The notes under the pieces are model-generated. The model saw nothing but the letters and a program-made list of their open reading frames with translations. It searched no databases and was not told the DNA's origin. A DNA stretch of 5,207 nucleotides from Streptomyces violaceus. Its GTDB lineage: Bacteria; Actinomycetota; Actinomycetes; Streptomycetales; Streptomycetaceae. Where the stretch lies: NCBI GenBank assembly GCA_000715635.1, contig KL569226.1, positions 4,481-9,687 of the forward strand. The letters run 5' to 3'. Position numbers and translations under genes: made by a program. Positions 1-4,145 of this stretch are shown here, in pieces; the stretch's first letter is position 1, and every line of letters starts with the position of its first letter.

Positions 1-339
1 AGTGTGGCCGGACTCGTCCGCGCCGCCGGTGCCGTACCCGGTGCCCGCGCCGATTCCGCCGTACCCGGGCAACTGGCCATTGCCGATGGGCACTTGGCCC
101 GCCCCGGTACCCGGATCGGATACGCCGGGGGCGCCCGGCGCGGCCGGTGTGGGGCTCGCCGGCGCGGTGGCCGCGGGCGGTGATGTCGGGGGAGCGGCGG
201 TCTGCGTACCGCCGGAGGCGGAGGGGGCACCGATGCCCGACGCGTAACCCAGCACGATGACCACGGCGCCGACGAGCGCGCCGGCCACCAACTCGTCGCG
301 GTGATCCCGCGGCCACTCCGCCCGGGAGAACAAGGGCAT
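1..339 (-). CDS. Single-pass membrane protein with low-complexity Pro/Ala/Gly-rich tail, 3' end missing
   Basis: The reading frame opens with ATG at 339 on the minus strand and stays open for 113 codons to the left edge, so the C-terminus is missing. An AGGAG ribosome-binding site lies at 346-350, six bases from the ATG, which fixes the start. Residues 1-16 are short, charged and likely cytoplasmic. Residues 17-37 form one hydrophobic segment (LVAGALVGAVVIVLGYASGIG), either a signal anchor or an uncleaved signal. Residues about 48-73 are a Pro/Ala/Thr/Ser-rich linker of the kind that spans the cell wall, and residues 77-113 are Gly-rich with several tyrosines. No catalytic motif or named domain is visible, and I do not recognise the family. 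The likely topology is a membrane-anchored protein with an extracytoplasmic, possibly disordered tail; any folded domain would be beyond the window. It runs in the same direction as the UDP-glucose dehydrogenase upstream, but 464 bp separate them, so co-transcription is doubtful. Confidence 0.72.
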   Translation of the reverse strand, partial: MPLFSRAEWPRDHRDELVAGALVGAVVIVLGYASGIGAPSASGGTQTAAPPTSPPAATAPASPTPAAPGAPGVSDPGTGAGQVPIGNGQLPGYGGIGAGTGYGTGGADESGHT

Positions 340-345
340 GGGGCA

Positions 346-350
346 CTCCT
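346..350 (-). promoter_or_regulatory. Ribosome-binding site (AGGAG) of the left-edge membrane protein
   Basis: Read on the minus strand, AGGAG is followed by six bases and then ATG at 339. This is a near-ideal Shine-Dalgarno site. It is the main support for reading this strand as coding rather than the open frame on the plus strand over 2-247. Confidence 0.75.
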
Positions 351-504
351 GGCATGGTCAGGTCAAGCCAATGGAAGGTGTGGCGAATGACGACCAGTGG
401 AGTGGAAGGGGGATTCCGTGCAACTACGCGTCGGTTAATCGATTGTTGCCGGACCCTCTCTCCCGGTGGGCAGGCCGGCGAAAACGGTCGATTCCGCTTA
501 CTGC

Positions 505-519
505 TCGAATAAAATTCGA
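505..519. repeat. Short AT-rich palindrome TCGAAT-AAA-ATTCGA
   Basis: Two perfect 6-bp arms (505-510 and 514-519) flank an AAA centre. It sits in the most AT-rich part of the gap, about 170 bp upstream of the left-edge gene. The symmetry and size fit a small repressor operator, but no matching regulator is in the window and chance occurrence in an AT-rich patch is possible. Confidence 0.4.
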
Positions 520-553
520 ACTCATATTGATGATTTCGAGGGTGATGGCGTAT

Positions 554-609
554 GCCGAGGCCGCAGGGGGCTGCCGCCCTTCGGGGGCCTGCCCGAGCGC
601 GGCCTCGGC
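554..609. repeat. Large inverted repeat / stem-loop with 11-bp perfect stem
   Basis: GCCGAGGCCGC at 554-564 is matched exactly by its reverse complement at 599-609. The 34-base interior is G/C-rich and can fold further around a short CCC-GAA-GGG hairpin as read on the minus strand. No U-run follows on either side, which is common for Streptomyces terminators. On the minus strand it lies about 195 bases after the stop of the UDP-glucose dehydrogenase, so a late terminator for that transcript is the simplest reading. A structured 5' leader or small RNA is an alternative. Confidence 0.5.
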
Positions 610-649
610 GCCCGGGTGCGACAGCGAAAGGAGCACAGAAAATCCGCGC

Positions 650-675
650 GGATCGGCTCGGTCCTTCACCGATCC
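650..675. repeat. 7-bp inverted repeat (GGATCGG / CCGATCC)
   Basis: Perfect 7-bp arms at 650-656 and 669-675 enclose 12 bases. It lies between the dehydrogenase stop and the larger stem-loop, so it may be part of the same termination or RNA-structure region. Alone it is weak evidence for function. Confidence 0.35.
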
Positions 676-680
676 CACGA

Positions 681-736
681 GAATTCCCGAATCTCCCGCA
701 AAGCCATCAGGAATTCATGGAACCCGGACCGAATTC
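681..736. repeat. Three GAATTC words at 30- and 20-bp spacing
   Basis: GAATTC occurs at 681-686, 711-716 and 731-736. The starts differ by 30 and 20 bp, so all three would face roughly the same side of the helix. AT-rich hexamers are rare in DNA of this composition, so three in 56 bp is unusual. The flanking bases differ, so this is not one longer duplicated unit. It could be an array of protein-binding half-sites or a chance cluster. Confidence 0.35.
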
Positions 737-767
737 TGGTGCCCGACCGCGCTCGGCCATGGGCCCG

Positions 768-817
768 CTCAGGCGGTCGGCCCTTTCAGGCGGTCGCTCG
801 AACTCAGGCGGTCGGCC
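768..817. repeat. Three direct repeats at the 3' end of the UDP-glucose dehydrogenase gene
   Basis: The 11-mer TCAGGCGGTCG occurs at 769-779, 786-796 and 804-814. The outer two copies agree over 15 bases (CTCAGGCGGTCGGCC at 768-782 and 803-817). The right-hand copy contains the gene's TGA stop and last codons. On the minus strand each copy reads CGACCGCCTGA, so the end of the gene has been copied twice downstream. The middle copy gives a second in-frame TGA at 786-788, 18 bases on; the third copy is out of frame. Confidence 0.7.
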
Positions 818-2147
818 GCCCCATCGCCCGGTACGTCCAGCCGGCCTTGCGCCACCGGTCCGGGTCGAGGGCGTTGCGGCCGTCCAGGATGAGACGGGTC
901 GCCGCGACCTCGCCGAGGGCCTCCGCGTCCAGCTCCCGGAACTCCCGCCACTCCGTCAGATGCAGCACTATGTCGGCGCCCCGGACCGCCTCCAGCGCCG
1001 AGTCCGCGTAGCCGAGGGTGGGGAAGACCCTGCGCGCGTTGTCCATGCCCTTCGGGTCGTAGACCGTCACCTGGCCGCCCTGGAGATGGATCTGCCCGGC
1101 GACGTTCAGCGCGGGGGAGTCCCGGACGTCGTCCGAGTCCGGCTTGAAGGTCGCGCCCAGCACCGCCACCCGCTTGCCGAGGAACGGCCCGCCGCCCAGC
1201 GCCTGCCGCGCCAGCTCCACCATCTGCCCGCGCTGGCGCATGTTGATGGAGTCGATCTCCCGCAGGAAGGTCAGCGCCTGGTCCGCACCCAGCTCACCGG
1301 CCCGCGCCATGAACGCCCGGATGTCCTTCGGCAGACAGCCGCCGCCGAAGCCGATCCCGGCCCGCAGGAACTTCTTCCCGATCCGGTCGTCGTAGCCGAT
1401 GGCCTCCGCCAGCTTGGCGACGTCACCGCCCGCGGCCTCGCACACCTCCGCCATGGCGTTGATGAACGAGATCTTCGTGGCGAGGAAGGAGTTCGCGGAG
1501 GTCTTCACCAACTCCGACGTCGGGAAGTCGGTCACCACGAACGGCGAACCCTCGGCGATCGGCGTGGCGTACACCTCCCGCAGCAGCTTCTCGGCCCGCT
1601 CGCTGCGCACGCCCACCACGAGCCGGTCGGGATGCAGCGTGTCGTCGACCGCGAAACCCTCGCGCAGGAACTCCGGGTTCCAGGCCAGCTCGGCGTCCTC
1701 GCCGGCGGGCGCGTGCGCGGCCAGGTAGATCGCCAGGCGGTCGGCGGAACCCACGGGCACGGTCGACTTGCCCACGACCAGGGCCGGCCCGTGCAGATGC
1801 GGGGCGAGCGAAGCGATCGCGGAATCGACGTACGACATGTCACAGGCGTACTCGCCGTGCCGCTGCGGCGTGTTCACGCAGACGAAGTGCACATCCCCGA
1901 AGGCACCGACCTCGGCCCAGTCCTGGGTGAAGCGCAGCCGCCCGCTGGAGCCCTCGATACCGGCGACGTGCCGGCGCAGCAGCTCCTCAAGACCCGGCTC
2001 GTACATCGGGGCCTCGGCGCGCTCCAGCTTCTCGATCTTCTCGGGTACCACGTCGAGGGCGAGCACCTCGAAGCCCAGCTCGGCCATGGCCGCCGCGTGT
2101 GTCGCGCCGAGATAACCGGTGCCGATCACGGTGATCTTCAGGGCCAT
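804..2147 (-). CDS. ugd: UDP-glucose 6-dehydrogenase
   Basis: This 447-residue cytosolic enzyme of the UDP-glucose/GDP-mannose dehydrogenase family is predicted to oxidise UDP-glucose twice with 2 NAD+, giving UDP-glucuronate. Domains in order: an N-terminal Rossmann NAD-binding domain with GTGYLG at 9-14 and MYEPGLEELL at 48-57; the STVPVG loop at 128-133; NPEFLREG at 157-164; a central domain with Lys215 and Asn219 in ELVKTSANS; the catalytic motif GFGGGCLPKD at 266-275 with nucleophile Cys271 and Asp275; and a C-terminal UDP-binding domain with GATFKPDSDDVRDSP at 331-345. Length and all key residues are normal for the family. The ATG at 2147 has GGAG at 2154-2157, six bases upstream. UDP-glucuronate feeds uronic-acid surface polymers, glycosylated products or UDP-pentoses; which applies is not shown here. 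It is divergent from the acyl-CoA dehydrogenase gene. A GDP-mannose or UDP-HexNAc dehydrogenase is a less likely alternative given the N-terminal motif. Confidence 0.95.
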   Translation of the reverse strand: MALKITVIGTGYLGATHAAAMAELGFEVLALDVVPEKIEKLERAEAPMYEPGLEELLRRHVAGIEGSSGRLRFTQDWAEVGAFGDVHFVCVNTPQRHGEYACDMSYVDSAIASLAPHLHGPALVVGKSTVPVGSADRLAIYLAAHAPAGEDAELAWNPEFLREGFAVDDTLHPDRLVVGVRSERAEKLLREVYATPIAEGSPFVVTDFPTSELVKTSANSFLATKISFINAMAEVCEAAGGDVAKLAEAIGYDDRIGKKFLRAGIGFGGGCLPKDIRAFMARAGELGADQALTFLREIDSINMRQRGQMVELARQALGGGPFLGKRVAVLGATFKPDSDDVRDSPALNVAGQIHLQGGQVTVYDPKGMDNARRVFPTLGYADSALEAVRGADIVLHLTEWREFRELDAEALGEVAATRLILDGRNALDPDRWRKAGWTYRAMGRPTA

Positions 2148-2336
2148 GGGGTGCTCCAGGGGTCTACGGCATGCGGTGCGCGCCCGAGCATAGCCGGGGC
2201 ATGGGAACGCGCTTCACTGGGCAACTTTTCCGCTGTCGCCTAGCTCACGTATCACTCCCGGGGGCGACCCCATAAACTTTTGATTACTTAACGGTAGTTA
2301 GCGTCAGCATCGCAGCGTTTTGGAGCGTGAGAGACC
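2148..2336. promoter_or_regulatory. Divergent intergenic region carrying both promoters, with a possible operator
   Basis: The 189 bp between the two divergent start codons must carry promoters for both genes unless one is read through. About 2271-2300 is the only AT-rich stretch. Within it TAAC-GGTA-GTTA (2289-2300) is a small inverted repeat, extendable with one mismatch to CTTAAC/GTTAG, a possible binding site for a TetR- or GntR-type regulator of fatty-acid genes; this is inference. Toward the dehydrogenase (minus strand), TTTATG and GATACG separated by 17 bases form a weak -35/-10 candidate. No good plus-strand promoter is apparent. A short GGGG-CGA-CCCC repeat lies at 2261-2271. Confidence 0.45.
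2322..2325 (+). promoter_or_regulatory. Ribosome-binding site (GGAG) supporting a TTG start
   Basis: GGAG lies 11 bases before the TTG at 2337, longer than the usual 5-9. A GAGAG at 2329-2333 is too close to be ideal. An in-frame TGA at 2328-2330 excludes any start further upstream, so TTG is the first possible start codon. The next in-frame ATG (residue 19) would remove conserved N-terminal residues. Confidence 0.55.
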
Positions 2337-3494
2337 TTGGCCGGATCGGCTGACTTCGACCTGTACCGCCCGTCCGAGGAGCACGACATGCTCCGTGACG
2401 CCGTCCGCTCCCTGGCCGAGGCGAAGATCGCGCCGTACGCCGCCGCGGTGGACGAGGAAGCCCGCTTCCCGCAGGAGGCGCTCGAGGCGCTGACCGGCAA
2501 CGACCTGCACGCCGTGCACGTGCCGGAGGAGTACGGCGGGTCGGGCGCGGACGCGCTGGCGACCGTCATAGTGATCGAGGAGGTGGCGCGTGTCTGCGCC
2601 TCGTCCTCCCTCATCCCCGCGGTGAACAAGCTGGGCTCGCTCCCGGTGATCCTCTCCGGCTCCGAGGACCTGAAGAAGCGGTACATGACCCCGCTCGCCA
2701 AGGGCGACGGCATGTTCTCGTACTGCCTGTCCGAGCCGGACGCCGGCTCCGACGCCGCCGGCATGAAGACGAAGGCCGTCCGCGACGGCGACCACTACGT
2801 CCTCAACGGCGTGAAGCGCTGGATCACCAACGCGGGCGAGTCCCAGTACTACACGGTGATGGCCGTCACGGACCCGGCCAAGCGCTCCAAGGGCATCTCG
2901 GCCTTCGTCGTCGAGAAGTCGGACGAGGGCGTCTCCTTCGGCGCCCCCGAGAAGAAGCTCGGCATCAAGGGCTCCCCGACCCGCGAGGTCTACCTCGACA
3001 ACGTCCGCATCCCCGCCGACCGCATGATCGGCGAGGAGGGCACCGGCTTCGCCACGGCGATGAAGACCCTCGACCACACCCGCATCACCATCGCCGCGCA
3101 GGCCCTCGGCATCGCGCAGGGGGCACTGGACTACGCCAAGGGCTACGTCCAGGAGCGCAAGCAGTTCGGCAAGGCGATCGCCGACTTCCAGGGCATCCAG
3201 TTCATGCTCGCCGACATGGCCATGAAGATCTCGGCCGCCCGCGCCCTGACCTACCAGGCCGCCGCCGCCTCCGAGCGCGGCGACGCCGACCTCACCTACC
3301 AGGGCGCCGCGGCCAAGTGCTTCGCCTCGGACGTGGCGATGGAGGTCACGACGGACGCCGTCCAGCTCCTCGGCGGCTACGGCTACACGCGCGACTACCC
3401 GGTGGAGCGCATGATGCGCGACGCCAAGATCACGCAGATCTACGAGGGCACGAACCAGGTCCAGCGCATCGTCATCGCCCGCAACCTGCCGTAA
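2337..3494 (+). CDS. Acyl-CoA dehydrogenase (FAD-dependent)
   Basis: The 385-residue product has the normal length for short- or medium-chain acyl-CoA dehydrogenases, soluble FAD enzymes that form the trans-2,3 double bond of acyl-CoA and pass electrons to electron-transfer flavoprotein. Order of parts: an N-terminal helical domain (about 1-125); a beta domain with the first family signature CLSEPDAGSDAAG at 130-142 and Trp162 in the flavin-contacting RWITNAG segment; and a C-terminal helical domain with ERKQFGKAI at 273-281, the second signature around QLLGGYGYTRDY (343-354) continuing to Asp362, and the catalytic base Glu370 in IYEGT at 368-372. The base position is that of short/medium-chain and butyryl-CoA enzymes, not the isovaleryl or long-chain type. 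The chain-length preference (straight or branched) cannot be read from sequence alone. It starts at TTG (2337). It stands alone as one transcription unit, divergent from the UDP-glucose dehydrogenase gene and closed by the hairpin at 3549-3589. No truncation or missing catalytic residue is seen. Confidence 0.95.
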   Translation: MAGSADFDLYRPSEEHDMLRDAVRSLAEAKIAPYAAAVDEEARFPQEALEALTGNDLHAVHVPEEYGGSGADALATVIVIEEVARVCASSSLIPAVNKLGSLPVILSGSEDLKKRYMTPLAKGDGMFSYCLSEPDAGSDAAGMKTKAVRDGDHYVLNGVKRWITNAGESQYYTVMAVTDPAKRSKGISAFVVEKSDEGVSFGAPEKKLGIKGSPTREVYLDNVRIPADRMIGEEGTGFATAMKTLDHTRITIAAQALGIAQGALDYAKGYVQERKQFGKAIADFQGIQFMLADMAMKISAARALTYQAAAASERGDADLTYQGAAAKCFASDVAMEVTTDAVQLLGGYGYTRDYPVERMMRDAKITQIYEGTNQVQRIVIARNLP

Positions 3495-3535
3495 GGCACT
3501 CAAGGCCGCACCTGCCGTAAGGCCCTCGAGGCCGC
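3484..3535 (+). repeat. 26-bp tandem duplication spanning the acyl-CoA dehydrogenase stop codon
   Basis: Bases 3484-3509 and 3510-3535 are head-to-tail copies of one 26-bp unit, identical at 24 of 26 positions (differences at 3498/3524 and 3502/3528). The first copy includes the last two codons and the TAA stop of the gene (3492-3494). The second copy lies wholly in the untranslated region and repeats the TAA out of frame. The unit length and near-identity fit a fairly recent slippage or unequal-exchange duplication. Confidence 0.85.
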
Positions 3536-3548
3536 CGCTCCGCTTCAC

Positions 3549-3589
3549 CGGTCGCCCTCCGCCCGTTCCGCCGGGCAGGAGGGCGACCG
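3549..3589 (+). terminator. Strong hairpin terminator after the acyl-CoA dehydrogenase gene
   Basis: CGGTCGCCCTCC at 3549-3560 pairs perfectly with GGAGGGCGACCG at 3578-3589. Inside it, GCCCG (3561-3565) pairs with CGGGC (3572-3576), leaving one bulged A at 3577 and a 6-base loop. This gives a stem of 17 pairs beginning 55 bases after the stop codon. No U-run follows, as is usual in high-GC actinomycetes. It should isolate the downstream copper-protein gene from read-through. Confidence 0.82.
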
Positions 3590-3611
3590 CCGTTCCGGGA
3601 AGCCCTGACGC

Positions 3612-3694
3612 ACGCCTGGCGGATTCCTTCCCTCCGCCCCATGGCGGGCAGCGCCGAGCAGGCGTAGGACGGAAGGCACGGGGGCCGACCCCCG
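3612..3694 (+). promoter_or_regulatory. Structured region upstream of the copper-storage gene, possible promoter/leader
   Basis: Nested inverted repeats lie here: ACGCCTG (3612-3618) with CAGGCGT (3659-3665), enclosing CCGCC-CCAT-GGCGG (3634-3647), followed by CGGGGG-CCGA-CCCCCG (3679-3694). TAGGAC at 3665-3670 resembles a Streptomyces -10 box; its -35 partner TGGCGG (3642-3647, 17-bp spacer) is weak. The G-tract/C-tract palindrome just before the ribosome-binding site might be a metal-sensor operator or leader hairpin, but the tract order is the reverse of the usual CsoR site (C-tract then G-tract), so copper control through CsoR is not supported. Confidence 0.35.
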
Positions 3695-3709
3695 GCCCTC
3701 ACCGCCCCC

Positions 3710-3714
3710 GGAGG
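3710..3714 (+). promoter_or_regulatory. Ribosome-binding site (GGAGG) of the copper-storage gene
   Basis: GGAGG is followed by five bases and ATG at 3720. It is the best Shine-Dalgarno site in the window and fits efficient translation. Confidence 0.8.
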
Positions 3715-3719
3715 AAGTC

Positions 3720-4085
3720 ATGACCCAGCAGCCCGCCACCGCGACCCCGCTGAGCAAGGAGATGCAGGACTGTGTCCAGGCGTGCATGGCCTGCCACAGC
3801 GTGTGCGAGGAGACCATGAGCTCCTGCCTGCAGATGGGCGGCCCGGCCCAGATGCAGATCATGCGCGCCGTCATGGACTGCGCCGAGATGACGCGCATGT
3901 GCGCCGACATGATGATGCGCCGCTCGCCGCTGTCGGCCGAGATGTGCGCGATGTGCGCCAGGGCCTGTGACATGTGCGCCGAGGCGTGTATGTCCATGCC
4001 GGACGACGCCCAGATGATGCGCTGTGCCGAGGCGTGTCGCCGCTGCGCCGAGATGTGCCGCTCGATGTCGGCCGCCACGATGTGA
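3720..4085 (+). CDS. Four-helix-bundle copper-storage protein (Csp/DUF326 family)
   Basis: The 121-residue product has 16 cysteines and 23 methionines. Cysteines fall on helix faces in repeated CxxxC pairs: 18/22, 25/29, 79/83, 86/90, 102/106 and 109/113, plus singles at 36, 54, 61 and 76. This is the hallmark of Csp proteins, in which a four-helix bundle is filled with thiolates that bind many Cu(I) ions. Likely helices are about 12-37, 42-67, 71-92 and 96-118, with Pro/Gly turns near 41-42, 70 and 94. There is no signal peptide or Tat motif, so it is cytosolic (Csp3-like) and would buffer or store Cu(I). Length is typical for the family. The start is fixed by GGAGG at 3710-3714. It is a lone gene between two terminators, with no copper exporter, chaperone or CsoR gene nearby. 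Methionine content is unusually high, much of it at helix ends (for example Met64-66). Metal load and partner proteins are not deducible here. Confidence 0.9.
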   Translation: MTQQPATATPLSKEMQDCVQACMACHSVCEETMSSCLQMGGPAQMQIMRAVMDCAEMTRMCADMMMRRSPLSAEMCAMCARACDMCAEACMSMPDDAQMMRCAEACRRCAEMCRSMSAATM

Positions 4086-4101
4086 GAACCGCCTCACAGC
4101 C

Positions 4102-4132
4102 GTCGGGGGCACCCCCGTGGGGTGCCCCCGAC
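4102..4132. terminator. Bidirectional hairpin terminator between convergent genes
   Basis: GTCGGGGGCACCCC (4102-4115) and its exact reverse complement (4119-4132) form a 14-bp perfect stem with a 3-base loop. It sits 16 bp after the copper-storage stop and 13 bp after the LCP stop on the other strand, so it can end both transcripts. A minor 6-bp inverted repeat (TGTGAG at 4081-4086 with CTCACA at 4093-4098) overlaps the copper-gene stop codon. Confidence 0.9.
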
Positions 4133-4145
4133 CGCGCGTCGGTGC

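Larger units (their letters stand above)
340..803. other. 464-bp intergenic region without a convincing gene
   Basis: No frame on either strand here has both a good ribosome-binding site and clear G/C third-position bias. Roughly 430-540 is clearly more AT-rich than its surroundings and probably carries the promoter region of the left-edge gene, but I find no convincing -35/-10 pair. The region holds several elements listed separately: a short palindrome at 505-519, a large inverted repeat at 554-609, a smaller one at 650-675, three GAATTC words at 681-736, and direct repeats reaching into the end of the neighbouring gene at 768-817. The inverted repeats lie 130-250 bp downstream of the dehydrogenase stop and may end its transcript. 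A small RNA or a decayed gene cannot be excluded. Confidence 0.6.

Noticed and set aside
2..247. Open frame on the plus strand encoding a Pro/Gly/Ala-rich peptide
   Set aside because: It is antisense to the minus-strand membrane protein, which has an AGGAG site, a clear transmembrane segment and a better start. The frame is open only because of GC-rich composition.
353..368. TGGTCAGGTCAAGCCA, considered as a DasR/GntR-type operator near the left-edge gene
   Set aside because: Only the outer TGG/CCA bases are symmetric; the core does not match the TGGTCTAGACCA-like consensus.
424..678. Minus-strand open frame of 84 codons starting at GTG (678)
   Set aside because: Third-position G/C bias is weak, especially in its second half, no ribosome-binding site lies at a proper distance, and the product shows no recognisable domain. 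It remains a faint possibility for a decayed gene.
552..2243. Very long plus-strand open frame across the UDP-glucose dehydrogenase gene
   Set aside because: It is the antisense shadow of a fully convincing enzyme gene. The translation is Arg/Gly/Val-rich with no domain.
2241..2256. TCACGTATCACT, considered as a BldD-type operator
   Set aside because: The half-sites are in direct rather than the required inverted orientation, so it does not match the AGTGA-N-TCACC pattern.
2304..3548. Long minus-strand open frame across the acyl-CoA dehydrogenase gene
   Set aside because: It is a mirror of a gene with all family signatures. The product is rich in Leu/Val/Arg/His/Gly repeats typical of antisense GC-rich frames.
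3472..3702. Minus-strand open frame of 76 codons between the acyl-CoA dehydrogenase and copper-storage genes
   Set aside because: It crosses the terminator hairpin and the tandem repeat, has Arg/Gly/Pro-rich low-complexity content and no domain.
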